A stretch of 17,278 nucleotides of DNA from Symbiobacteriaceae bacterium (GTDB lineage: Bacteria; Bacillota_E; Symbiobacteriia; Symbiobacteriales; Symbiobacteriaceae). The notes beneath the pieces are model-generated. The model made no database searches. It saw only the letters and a list, made by a program, of their open reading frames with translations, and had not been told where the DNA came from. Below, in pieces: positions 1 to 7,305 of the stretch; position 1 is the first letter of the stretch, and each line of letters starts with the position of its first letter. The position numbers and the translations under genes are program-made. The DNA lies in assembly GCA_027356675.1 (NCBI GenBank), contig DAHVXO010000050.1, forward strand, positions 1 to 17,278, given 5' to 3'.

Positions 1-1527
1 CTGGACGAGTACCGCAGGCACATCGAGAAGGACGCCGCCCTGGAGCGCCGCTTCCAGCCCGTCATGGTCGAGGAACCCAGCCAGGAGGACGCCATCGCCA
101 TCCTCAAAGGCCTGCGCGACCGCTACGAAGCGCACCATCGGGTCGAGATTACCGACGCGGCCATCGAGGCTGCCGTCCGGCTTTCTGACCGTTTCGTGAC
201 CGACCGCTTCCTGCCCGACAAGGCCGTCGACCTGGTCGATGAGGCCGCCTCTCGCGTCCGCCTCTCGACCTTCGTGGCGCCGCCCGACCTCAAGGAGCTG
301 GAGAACCGGCTCGAGGAGGTCCGTAAGGAGAAGGAGGCCGCCGTTCAGGGGCAGGAGTTTGAGAAGGCTGCCCGCCTCCGCGACAAGGAGACCAAGCTGA
401 AGGAAGACCTCGACCGGCAGAAGATCGAGTGGCAGCAGAAGAAGGTCACCAGCAAGTCCACGGTAACCGAGGATGACATCGCCCACATCGTCTCTTCGTG
501 GACTGGCATCCCCGCCGCCCGGCTGACGCTGGACGAATCGCAGCGGCTGCTCAACCTGGAGCAGGTGCTCCACGAGCGGGTCATTGGGCAGGATGAGGCG
601 GTCAAGGCCGTCTCCCGGTCCATCCGTCGGGCCCGTGCGGGCCTGAAGGATCCCAAGCGGCCCATCGGTTCGTTCATTTTCCTGGGGCCGACCGGCACCG
701 GCAAGACCCATCTGGCCCGGGCTCTGGCCGAGGCCCTGTTTGGCGACGAGGACGCCGTCATCCGCATCGACATGTCCGAATATATGGAGCGGCACACCAC
801 CAGCCGTCTGGTGGGCGCACCGCCCGGATACGTCGGGTATGAAGAGGGCGGCCAGCTGACCGAAGCCGTCCGCCGCCGCCCTTACTCTGTAGTTCTGCTG
901 GATGAGATCGAGAAGGCCCATCCCGAGGTCTTCAACATCCTGCTGCAGGTCCTGGAAGATGGGCGCCTGACCGAGGCCAAGGGCCGCACGGTCGACTTCC
1001 GTAACACCGTGATCATCATGACGTCCAACGCCGGCGCCCAGGTCATCCGGGGCGACAAGCAGCTGGGCTTCACGGTGACAGAGTCGGATACGCAGCTGCA
1101 TGAGAAGATGAAGGGCCGGGTCATGGAAGAGGTCAAGAAGCTCTTCCGGCCGGAGTTTCTCAACCGGCTTGATGACATCATCATCTTCCACAGCCTCAAT
1201 ATGGAGCACCTGAAGAAGATCGTCGGCCTTGAGATCAAGGCCGTCGGCCGTCGCCTCAAGGAGTTGGGCGTCCAGCTGACCATCTCCGATGCCGGCCTGG
1301 AGAAGCTGGTCAAGGAAGGCTACGACCCGCAGTACGGTGCCCGCCCGCTGCGACGGGCCATCCAGCGGCTGGTCGAGGACCCGCTCTCCGAGGAGATGCT
1401 GCGGCAGCCATTCAAGTACGGTGAGCAGGTCCACATGGACCTGGACGCCGACGCCAAGTTTATCTTCCAGCGGACCGAGCCCACTGCCCAGACGATCGCC
1501 GCACCGGTGGAATCCGGGACCAAGTAA
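1..1527 (+). CDS. clpC: ATP-dependent Clp protease ATPase subunit ClpC (5' truncated by window edge)
   Basis: The frame is open from base 1 ([20 protein letters not shown], classic ClpC D1 sequence), so the first in-frame ATG at 64 is internal and the gene begins upstream of the window. In order it shows the end of the first AAA+ domain, a UVR-type coiled segment (about 298-420, [11 protein letters not shown]), then the second AAA+ domain with Walker A GPTGTGKT (685-708), Walker [13 protein letters not shown] (about 895-930), and the D2 small domain ([18 protein letters not shown]). ClpC is a Hsp100 unfoldase that feeds substrates to ClpP. The UVR/M-domain insertion distinguishes it from ClpA and ClpX. 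The ending, about 20 residues past the D2 domain, is normal. In Firmicutes clpC is usually last in a ctsR-mcsA-mcsB-clpC heat-shock operon. The hairpin right after the stop fits an operon end here. Confidence 0.97.
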   Translation: MDEYRRHIEKDAALERRFQPVMVEEPSQEDAIAILKGLRDRYEAHHRVEITDAAIEAAVRLSDRFVTDRFLPDKAVDLVDEAASRVRLSTFVAPPDLKELENRLEEVRKEKEAAVQGQEFEKAARLRDKETKLKEDLDRQKIEWQQKKVTSKSTVTEDDIAHIVSSWTGIPAARLTLDESQRLLNLEQVLHERVIGQDEAVKAVSRSIRRARAGLKDPKRPIGSFIFLGPTGTGKTHLARALAEALFGDEDAVIRIDMSEYMERHTTSRLVGAPPGYVGYEEGGQLTEAVRRRPYSVVLLDEIEKAHPEVFNILLQVLEDGRLTEAKGRTVDFRNTVIIMTSNAGAQVIRGDKQLGFTVTESDTQLHEKMKGRVMEEVKKLFRPEFLNRLDDIIIFHSLNMEHLKKIVGLEIKAVGRRLKELGVQLTISDAGLEKLVKEGYDPQYGARPLRRAIQRLVEDPLSEEMLRQPFKYGEQVHMDLDADAKFIFQRTEPTAQTIAAPVESGTK

Positions 1528-1541
1528 AGAACGACTACGGA

Positions 1542-1571
1542 ACAGGGAGCGACCCTCTGGTCGCTCCCTGT
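1542..1571 (+). terminator. Intrinsic terminator of the clpC operon, possibly bidirectional
   Basis: A perfect 13-bp inverted repeat (1542-1554 with 1559-1571) has a CTCT loop and starts 14 bases after the clpC stop. It lies between two converging genes (clpC and the minus-strand gene ending at 1585). The T-tract is short (GATTTGT), so termination is inferred mainly from stem strength and position. Confidence 0.75.
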
Positions 1572-1584
1572 GATTTGTCAGATC

Positions 1585-1884
1585 TCATTTCACGAAGAGG
1601 AACACGCCGACCAGGGACAGGGCCAGGAGGGCGAACGCGGTTGGCACCCGCCAATCCCGACTCTTGGATCGGGTCAAGGCCGCGAACGAAAGCCCGGAGC
1701 CAATGACCAGCAGGCCGAACAGCAGGACACCGCCCACCTCCGCCACCCAATACATCGCCGTCTTTGGACCGATGCCAGCTTTGAGGGACAGAAGGCTGAG
1801 GGCCGAGAGGAAGGGCACGAGGCTTACAAGCAGTGCGGTGAGGGCTAGCGGATTCTGGTCGCGTGCTTTTCCAGACAAGGGCAT
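1585..1884 (-). CDS. Small three-helix membrane protein of unknown function
   Basis: The frame encodes 99 residues. Three hydrophobic stretches are visible, at about residues 12-33, 50-70 and 82-98, separated by short charged linkers (SRSKSRDWR-type). The start ATG (1882-1884) follows a strong AAGGAGG on the minus strand, although the spacing is only three bases. The general look resembles small DUF4190-like integral membrane proteins, but I do not recognise a family and assign no function. It sits alone, converging on clpC and diverging from radA. No clear promoter is visible in the 160 bases between its start and radA. The amphipathic composition and the good SD make it more likely a real gene than a shadow frame. 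Confidence 0.65.
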   Translation of the reverse strand: MPLSGKARDQNPLALTALLVSLVPFLSALSLLSLKAGIGPKTAMYWVAEVGGVLLFGLLVIGSGLSFAALTRSKSRDWRVPTAFALLALSLVGVFLFVK

Positions 1885-2044
1885 CTGCCTCCTTACTCTC
1901 TCCTACGCCCCCAGGCGACCGAATCCCTGCATGGACGGCGTAACCGGGAGCGCGCCACCCCGCCTCGCCCCGCAGGAACGCACAGAGCACCAGGCGAACT
2001 CTTCTCGGGTGGAATCTCAGGTCTTGCGGAAGGTGTAGTGATCC

Positions 2045-3418
2045 ATGGCGAAGGGGAAGACCGTGTTTGCCTGCCAGGAGTGTGGGCACGAGTCGCCCAA
2101 GTGGGCGGGCAAATGCCCTGGCTGCGGCGCGTGGAATACCATGGTCGAAGAGTTCGTCGCACCAGCGCCGGCGCATAAGCCCGGCAGCGCGCCCGGTCTT
2201 TCTGGCGGCGAGAAGCCGCTGGTCATCTCCGCAGTGGAAGTGGCAGATGCGCCCCGCTTCCCCGCCGGATCAGGGGAGCTTGACCGCGTTCTGGGCGGCG
2301 GCATCGTCCCCGGTTCCTTCGTATTAGTCGGCGGTGACCCCGGCATCGGCAAGAGTACCCTGCTTTTGCAACTCGCTGCCCGCGTATCCGCCGAACAGGG
2401 CAGCGTATTGTATGTGAGTGGGGAGGAGAGCACCCGGCAGCTTCGCCTCCGGGCGGACCGGCTGGGGACCCTTAGCAATCGCCTCTTCGTCCTGAGCGAG
2501 ACCAACCTGGAGACCATCGAGCAGCATACCCTCCAGATGAAGCCGGTCCTGCTGATCGTGGACTCTATCCAGACTGTTTTCCGCCCCGACCTGCCTAGTG
2601 CACCGGGCAGCGTAGCTCAGGTCCGGGAGGGAGCGGCTCAACTGCTCCGGCTCGCCAAGATGGCCAACATCGCCATCTTCATTGTGGGCCATGTGACCAA
2701 GGAAGGCGCACTGGCAGGGCCGCGGGTGCTCGAGCACATCGTGGATACGGTCCTGTACTTTGAGGGCGAGCGCCATGCCAGTTACCGCGTGCTGCGGGCG
2801 GTCAAGAACCGCTTCGGCAGTACAAACGAGATCGGCCTTTTTGAGATGCGGGACCAGGGGCTGATCGATGTGCCCAATGCCTCGGAACTCTTCCTCTCCC
2901 AGCGCCCCCTGGATGTCGCTGGCAGCGTGGTCGTTCCCACGATGGAAGGGACTCGGCCCCTTCTGGTGGAGGTCCAGGCACTCGTCAGCGCATCGACCTT
3001 TGTCACCCCTCGCCGTACAGCCGACGGGATCGATCTCAATCGCGTCCAATTGCTGGTGGCGGTACTGGAGAAGCGTGTCGGTCTGCTCCTCGGCAACCAC
3101 GACGCCTATGTCAAGGTTACCGGCGGCGTAAAGATCGCCGAGCCAGCCGTCGACTTGGGACTGGCCGTCGCCCTTGCCTCCAGTTTCCGGGATCAACCGC
3201 CCGATCCGCAGACGGTTGTGATTGGTGAAGTGGGTCTGGCCGGAGAAGTGCGGGCCGTCTCCCGCATCGAGCAGCGACTCCGTGAGGCCGAGAAAATGGG
3301 GTTCCGGCGGGCCGTACTGCCCCAGGCCAATCTCAAGAACCTGACGGTCAAGACCACGCTGGATCTGATCGGCGTCGAGACTGTCATGGAGGGGTTGGAG
3401 GCAGCGCTGAACGCTTGA
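2045..3418 (+). CDS. radA: DNA repair protein RadA (Sms)
   Basis: The protein has 457 residues, the usual RadA length. It has an N-terminal C4 zinc finger (C10, C13, C24, C27), Walker A GGDPGIGKST (96-105), Walker B LLIVDSIQT (about 169-177), the RadA-specific KNRFG motif (254-258), and a C-terminal Lon-protease-like domain (about 275-457) without a proteolytic role in this family. RadA is a RecA-like branch-migration ATPase or helicase acting on recombination intermediates. The ATG at 2045 follows GGAAGGTG at normal spacing and opens directly into the zinc finger. It is followed by disA on the same strand with a 114-base gap, the arrangement known from Bacillus, where RadA and DisA interact functionally. 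The hairpin after the stop may separate their transcripts partly. Confidence 0.97.
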   Translation: MAKGKTVFACQECGHESPKWAGKCPGCGAWNTMVEEFVAPAPAHKPGSAPGLSGGEKPLVISAVEVADAPRFPAGSGELDRVLGGGIVPGSFVLVGGDPGIGKSTLLLQLAARVSAEQGSVLYVSGEESTRQLRLRADRLGTLSNRLFVLSETNLETIEQHTLQMKPVLLIVDSIQTVFRPDLPSAPGSVAQVREGAAQLLRLAKMANIAIFIVGHVTKEGALAGPRVLEHIVDTVLYFEGERHASYRVLRAVKNRFGSTNEIGLFEMRDQGLIDVPNASELFLSQRPLDVAGSVVVPTMEGTRPLLVEVQALVSASTFVTPRRTADGIDLNRVQLLVAVLEKRVGLLLGNHDAYVKVTGGVKIAEPAVDLGLAVALASSFRDQPPDPQTVVIGEVGLAGEVRAVSRIEQRLREAEKMGFRRAVLPQANLKNLTVKTTLDLIGVETVMEGLEAALNA

Positions 3419-3445
3419 CTCAATCCCAAAATAGCGCAGCAGATT

Positions 3446-3474
3446 TCCTGCACCTGAATATGCAGGAGTTTTTT
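3446..3474 (+). terminator. Terminator-like hairpin between radA and disA
   Basis: A 7-bp stem (TCCTGCA 3446-3452 with TGCAGGA 3461-3467) has an 8-base loop and is followed by G and six T residues (3468-3474). This is the form of a weak intrinsic terminator. Because disA follows on the same strand it could attenuate read-through instead of ending an operon. No consensus promoter for disA was found downstream of it: a TTGACG at 3480 lacks a matching -10. Confidence 0.55.
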
Positions 3475-3532
3475 CCCTGTTGACGAAAGTAGCATTTGGA
3501 TTCGGTCTGGTGCCACGGCGGGGGGAATCACC

Positions 3533-4603
3533 ATGTCCGACGATCGGGAAAGGTTCTGGAAAGCCCTGCGTACAGTCGCACCGGGCACGCCGCTGCGCGA
3601 GGGCATGGAGTCGATTCTGCGTGCTCGCACCGGTGCGCTCATTGTCGTCGCGGACGGGCCGAACGTGATGAAGCTGGTGGATGGCGGGTTCCGGATTGAC
3701 TCCGAGTTTACGCCCGCTAGCCTCTACGAGCTGGCCAAGATGGACGGCGCCCTCATTCTCACCCCGGACTGCCGCCGGATTCTCTCCGCCAACGTCACGC
3801 TCATCCAGGATCCAGCCATCCCAACGTTGGAGACCGGCATCCGCCATCGCACGGCCGAGCGCTTCGCCCGGCAAACCGGGGAGCTGGTCGTCTGCATTTC
3901 ACAACGGCGCAACGTGATCTCGCTCTATAAGGGCAGTATGCGCTATGTGCTGCGGGACATCAGCGTCATTCTTACCAAAGCCAATCAGGCGCTGCAAACT
4001 CTTGAGAAGTACAAGGTCGTACTCGACCGCGCCCTGATCAATCTATCGGCGCTGGAACTCGAGGATCTCGTGACCGCTTTGGATGTCCTCATTGCGTTGC
4101 AGCGTACCGAAATGGTGCTCCGCATCGTCTCTGAGATTGAACGGTACATTTTCGAGCTCGGCACCGAAGGCCGGCTCGTGAACATGCAACTCCAGGAGCT
4201 CATGGCGAACGTGGCCGAGGAGAGTTCCCTGATCATCCGGGACTACTTTCAGCCCGGCGACGGCCGTTCCCTGGAGGACGCCATCGCCCAGATGGCCAAC
4301 TGGCCCAGTGAAGAACTGATGGACCTGGCGACCATCAGTCGTATGTTGGGGTTTGGGGCCATCCCGGGGGTCATGGACAGCCCGGTTGCCCCGCGCGGCT
4401 TTCGCATCCTACGCAAAATCCCACGCCTGCCCATGCCCGTCATTGAGAACCTGGTGAACCACTCGGGCAGTCTTCAAAAGACGCTGCGAGCATCCATCGA
4501 TGAATTGGATGAGGTCGATGGCATCGGCGAAGTGCGTGCCCGCGCGATTAAAGAAGGGCTTCGGCGCCTGCGTGAGCAGGTCATGTTGGAACGGCATATG
4601 TAG
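3533..4603 (+). CDS. disA: DNA integrity scanning diadenylate cyclase DisA
   Basis: The protein has 356 residues, matching typical DisA (about 360). The N-terminal DAC domain carries the catalytic DGA motif (71-73) and RHRTAER (104-110), the two signatures needed to condense two ATP into cyclic di-AMP. A helical middle region follows (about 140-285), then a C-terminal helix-hairpin-helix DNA-binding domain (about 290-350, core ELDEVDGIGEVRARAIKEGL). DisA scans DNA and lowers c-di-AMP synthesis at branched structures. It acts with RadA, its upstream neighbour. The ATG at 3533 follows a GGGGGG-type SD. A lipoprotein gene starts 42 bases after the stop, so the two are probably cotranscribed. Confidence 0.97.
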   Translation: MSDDRERFWKALRTVAPGTPLREGMESILRARTGALIVVADGPNVMKLVDGGFRIDSEFTPASLYELAKMDGALILTPDCRRILSANVTLIQDPAIPTLETGIRHRTAERFARQTGELVVCISQRRNVISLYKGSMRYVLRDISVILTKANQALQTLEKYKVVLDRALINLSALELEDLVTALDVLIALQRTEMVLRIVSEIERYIFELGTEGRLVNMQLQELMANVAEESSLIIRDYFQPGDGRSLEDAIAQMANWPSEELMDLATISRMLGFGAIPGVMDSPVAPRGFRILRKIPRLPMPVIENLVNHSGSLQKTLRASIDELDEVDGIGEVRARAIKEGLRRLREQVMLERHM

Positions 4604-4645
4604 TTCACGCTTCGCAGAGGGGATATTCAAGAAAGAGGGACCCAT

Positions 4646-6331
4646 ATGCGGTGGGTGCGCGCAGCGGGGTTGTCCCTGATCCTGGCTATTGTCCTCCTGG
4701 CTTGCTCCACTCCGCCGTCCAACACGTCTGGTGGGGGCGAGAAGCCCGTCGCAGTTGAGATCAAGGAGCCGCCGGCCACACCGAAGGAGCCCCCGCTGAC
4801 ACCTGCGCCGCGCAGTCCGGTGGAGGTGCGTTTTCATTTGTTCGACGGCCCTACCGGTTTCAAGCTCCCGGACCTCATGCATGTGTTTAAACCCGGGGAC
4901 CGGGCCATCACCGGAGCGGGGAGCGTTGACCTGGATATCGTCTTCAAGGGTGTCGGCGAAGCCGTCGCCCGCCAGGCCTTGCAGGTGCAAGGTGGGCGCC
5001 TGCGCGGTGAACCCCAGTGGCTGCCCGACGGTGGGCTTGGGCTTCAGCTGGAACCCGGTAAAGCCGGCGAAACGGTCACAGTCACCATTAAGCTTCCGAA
5101 CACGCCGCCGGCCGTCCTCACGCTCGCCCGAGCCGCTCAAGCGACGGTTGAGGTCGACCAGCGGTACGGCAACATGTGGAAGCCAGTCGCCGTTCTGGAT
5201 GCGAACGCCCCGCCTGGAGCAGCCGAGGTCCGGCTCACTTTCTCCAAGCCGGTTCGCCGTCAGGAAGTCGAAAAGGCGCTGACCGCGACCCAATCCGCCC
5301 TGGTGCGCGGCCTGATGACCTGGGGAAACGACCAGACGCTCATCTGGCAAATCGCCGAACTCCCGCCACGCCTGGATTTCCTGCTGGGCGGGGCGCACGA
5401 TCAGGACGGGCTGCCACTGCCGGGCGGGATTCCCTCCCTGCGGGTTGGCGAGCCGCCCATCGTGGTTGAGGTGAATCTGGCGTCGCCAGCAGACCTGGCG
5501 CGGGCTACCTTGCCGCCGGATATCCTATCGGCCACATTGACTCCCGATCTGAAGCATATCAACTTGAAGGTATGGAGTCCGGGCACATCGCCCTGGGACT
5601 GGCAGCGCATCGACCTGAACTACGATTTCGCGACCAAAGACCTGAAGTCCGGCTGGTTCGAGTCGGTGCAGCCGCGCCTTCCGGCGGACCTGGACGACTG
5701 GGTAATGAGCCCGCAGGGGACGGCAGTCGCAGGCTTGCGGATGGCAAAACCGCAGCAGATCACGAAGGAGCCGGTCCAGTCATCCCTGGTGATCCTGGAC
5801 CTGCGCGGCGGTCGCCAGGCGGTCTACGAGGGGTTCATCAGCAAATTCCAATCGCCCAATCCCATTGACTTGTCAACCGCAGTGGCCTGGAGCGCTGACG
5901 GGCAGAAGGTTGCGGCCCTCAGCTACAAAGGTCCCAACGCCAAGGGCTCTGACCTGGTTATGCTCGACCTGCTCAGCGGGAACCGGACCATTCTGCATGA
6001 AGACCTGCCGGTACCGGCGTTCGGGACTCGGCTCTCGTGGTCGCCGAGCGGCCGGTACCTGCTGGCCGGGAACCTGCTGGTGGACCTCCAAATCAAGACA
6101 TACACGCCTTTGCAGGGGGACCCGACCCAGGCGCGGGGCGCGTGGGAGCGCGGCGGTCGCCGGCTCATGTACGGGGTGCAGGATTGGGGGCAGATCTTCA
6201 TCATCGATCCGGTGACAGGCGAGGGTAAGCCCCTGGGCACCGGTTTTCTGGTGGATTGGCCCGCACCGGACCGGGTCTACATCGTCCGGTGGCCGGCCAG
6301 CGGTGCACGTTATCTTCCACCGGGTCTTTGA
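4646..6331 (+). CDS. Proline-rich lipoprotein with C-terminal beta-propeller-like repeats
   Basis: The 561-residue protein starts with a basic N-terminus, a hydrophobic stretch and a lipobox LLAC (lipidated Cys20), so it should be anchored on the outer face of the cytoplasmic membrane. Residues about 30-56 are a Pro/Lys/Glu-rich linker. The middle contains an Ig-like/SbsA-like segment (around AEVRLTFSKPVRR). The last 200 residues hold repeats of the TolB/WD40-like type (AWSADGQKVAAL, SWSPSGRYLLAG, AWERGGRRLMYG), suggesting a beta-propeller. I recognise no named family. The ATG at 4646 is preceded by AAGAAAGAGGGA. It lies 42 bases after disA in the same direction and ends at a strong hairpin, so it is the last gene of the radA-disA unit. 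A role in envelope sensing or binding is only inference. Confidence 0.85.
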   Translation: MRWVRAAGLSLILAIVLLACSTPPSNTSGGGEKPVAVEIKEPPATPKEPPLTPAPRSPVEVRFHLFDGPTGFKLPDLMHVFKPGDRAITGAGSVDLDIVFKGVGEAVARQALQVQGGRLRGEPQWLPDGGLGLQLEPGKAGETVTVTIKLPNTPPAVLTLARAAQATVEVDQRYGNMWKPVAVLDANAPPGAAEVRLTFSKPVRRQEVEKALTATQSALVRGLMTWGNDQTLIWQIAELPPRLDFLLGGAHDQDGLPLPGGIPSLRVGEPPIVVEVNLASPADLARATLPPDILSATLTPDLKHINLKVWSPGTSPWDWQRIDLNYDFATKDLKSGWFESVQPRLPADLDDWVMSPQGTAVAGLRMAKPQQITKEPVQSSLVILDLRGGRQAVYEGFISKFQSPNPIDLSTAVAWSADGQKVAALSYKGPNAKGSDLVMLDLLSGNRTILHEDLPVPAFGTRLSWSPSGRYLLAGNLLVDLQIKTYTPLQGDPTQARGAWERGGRRLMYGVQDWGQIFIIDPVTGEGKPLGTGFLVDWPAPDRVYIVRWPASGARYLPPGL

Positions 6332-6339
6332 GACGCGAA

Positions 6340-6373
6340 GAGGCCCGGGCCGCCAGGAAGCGGCTCGGGCCTC
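6340..6373. terminator. Bidirectional terminator hairpin between convergent genes
   Basis: A 14-bp stem (6340-6353 with 6360-6373, one G-U wobble) has the six-base loop CAGGAA. It lies 9 bases after the lipoprotein stop and 15 bases beyond the stop of the minus-strand gene at 6388. Neither side has a strong T-tract. The position between converging ORFs makes a shared terminator likely. Confidence 0.65.
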
Positions 6374-6387
6374 AGTGCATGTGTTGG

Positions 6388-6786
6388 TTAGTCTGCGAAG
6401 TTGAAGATTCCCAGCGCAGCGAGCTTCTTGTGCTCCTTCAGCATGACATCGTAAAGGTTGAGGTTGAAAACGTTACTCAGAGCCGCCAAGTAAAACAGGT
6501 TGTTCCCAATCTCAGCCTCAAGCACTTCTCGGCAGTGCTCACAGAGTTGTCCGCTCAGGTGGTTGTGCATGTAGTCCTTCACTTGATCAAGAGAGATATC
6601 GACCGGCACTTGCTGCTTCTCCGCATGGATTTGCACGCATCCGCAGGATGTGACCGCTTTGGTTATGGCACGATTCGTCCGGGCGTTCGCTTCTTGAAGT
6701 TTGGCCATAACATCCAGGATGCTCCGGTGGCGAATCAGGTATTCTCCAACCGTGTCCTGGAACTGATCACAGAGCAAGTCCTTCAT
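6388..6786 (-). CDS. Conserved small cytosolic protein with CGC and CEHC motifs and a MazG-like helical C-terminus
   Basis: The frame encodes 132 residues from ATG 6786 (MKDLLCDQFQDTVGEYLIRH). A GTG four codons earlier is possible, but the SD-like GAGAGGG lies inside that extension, favouring the ATG. Cysteines cluster as a CGC pair and a CEHC pair, a pattern fitting metal binding. The C-terminal third (EIGNNLFYLAALSNVFNLNL) resembles the second half of MazG-type nucleotide pyrophosphohydrolase helices, but the acidic EExxE catalytic set is not obvious. From memory, near-identical proteins occur widely in Clostridia, sometimes labelled DUF1573-like. I would not assign a function. It is monocistronic, with its own promoter (6839-6868). 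Confidence 0.85.
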   Translation of the reverse strand: MKDLLCDQFQDTVGEYLIRHRSILDVMAKLQEANARTNRAITKAVTSCGCVQIHAEKQQVPVDISLDQVKDYMHNHLSGQLCEHCREVLEAEIGNNLFYLAALSNVFNLNLYDVMLKEHKKLAALGIFNFAD

Positions 6787-6838
6787 TGACCCTCTCACCC
6801 CTTAGTTCCGTTCCTTGCCTGTGCTCTTGACAGCACCT

Positions 6839-6868
6839 ATTCTACCAGACGCCGCCGGGCGGGGACAA
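6839..6868 (-). promoter_or_regulatory. Promoter of the CGC/CEHC small protein gene
   Basis: Read on the minus strand, TTGTCC (6863-6868) is followed after 18 bases by TAGAAT (6839-6844). The base pair TG one base before the -10 makes it an extended -10 element. The start codon lies about 53 bases downstream of the -10. Confidence 0.6.
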
Positions 6869-6944
6869 ACGAGACCCTGCGGTAAATTGTACCACCACGG
6901 GAGCGAATGCGCCAGTCGAACAGCAATGGGTTGGCAATTCTAGC

Positions 6945-6973
6945 AAAAAGGGGCCAGCGTACCTGCCGACCCC
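6945..6973 (-). terminator. Intrinsic terminator of the tRNA-Ala gene
   Basis: On the minus strand an 8-bp stem with G-U wobbles (6966-6973 with 6950-6957) and an 8-base loop is followed directly by five T residues (AAAAA at 6945-6949 on the plus strand). It begins 11 bases after the encoded CCA end. Confidence 0.85.
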
Positions 6974-6983
6974 AATTGCGGTA

Positions 6984-7059
6984 TGGTGGAGCTAAGGGGG
7001 ATCGAACCCCTGACCTCGTGAGTGCGATTCACGCGCTCTCCCAGCTGAGCTATAGCCCC
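6984..7059 (-). tRNA. tRNA-Ala, anticodon CGC
   Basis: On the minus strand the 76 bases fold as a complete cloverleaf. The acceptor GGGGCTA pairs with TAGCTCC (one G-U). The D-arm is GCTCAGCTGGGAGAGC, the anticodon stem is CGTGA/TCACG with loop ATCGCAC (anticodon CGC, reading GCG alanine codons), and the T-arm is AGGGG-TTCGATC-CCCCT. The discriminator is A and CCA is encoded (6984-6986). Overall sequence matches bacterial tRNA-Ala. It is a single-gene unit with its own promoter and terminator. Confidence 0.96.
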
Positions 7060-7070
7060 GTTGTGACTAT

Positions 7071-7100
7071 ATTTTACGCGCCGATGACGTTCGGCGTCAA
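7071..7100 (-). promoter_or_regulatory. Promoter of tRNA-Ala(CGC)
   Basis: On the minus strand, TTGACG (7095-7100) lies 18 bases before TAAAAT (7071-7076), 11 bases before the mature 5' end of the tRNA. This is a strong housekeeping-type (sigma-A) promoter. The spacer contains a small GACG/CGTC dyad. Confidence 0.85.
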
Positions 7101-7204
7101 GGTTGCTGCACCTCCACTGCCCTTCTTGAAATTTCTGCAACGGGGGCAGTGAGACTGCACCCCAGTTGACCGGATCAGCATTATGTTGCGAAATTCATCA
7201 TTTA

Positions 7205-7233
7205 TTGACAAATTCGTGCGGACCTGGTATCCT
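7205..7233 (+). promoter_or_regulatory. carD promoter
   Basis: TTGACA (7205-7210), a 17-base spacer, then TATCCT (7228-7233) with an upstream TG (extended -10). The predicted start of transcription is near 7240, about 66 bases before the carD start codon. Confidence 0.85.
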
Positions 7234-7246
7234 GAGAGCACCAAAA

Positions 7247-7260
7247 CGTCCGGCCGGACG
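7247..7260 (+). repeat. Perfect 14-base palindrome in the carD leader
   Basis: CGTCCGGCCGGACG is its own reverse complement. It begins about 7 bases after the predicted transcription start and is followed by GTCTTTT. It could be a small RNA hairpin, a weak attenuator, or an operator for a dimeric regulator. The sequence does not decide between these. Confidence 0.6.
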
Positions 7261-7305
7261 GTCTTTTGCCTTCAGCAGGGCCGTAGGGAAGTGGGGGGTG
7301 CACGG

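Noticed and set aside
1535..2176. 213-codon minus-strand frame spanning the clpC-radA gap
   Set aside because: It overlaps the radA start and runs through the clpC terminator. The alternative 99-residue frame has the better SD and a coherent membrane topology.
3480..3509. TTGACG as a disA promoter -35
   Set aside because: No -10-like hexamer is found 16-18 bases downstream.
2324..3874. 516-codon open frame on the minus strand opposite radA and disA
   Set aside because: It mirrors the coding frames of two unmistakable genes, has no recognisable motifs and biased composition (His/Gln/Asp-rich), and is expected at this GC content.
4409..5398. 329-codon minus-strand frame over the disA end and the lipoprotein gene
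   Set aside because: Low-complexity antisense translation with no motif. It would cross the disA-lipoprotein junction without any regulatory signals.
7183..7305. Upstream extension of CarD to ATG 7183
   Set aside because: The extension would contain the carD promoter and palindrome, and adds residues not seen at family N-termini. GTG 7306 has the proper SD.
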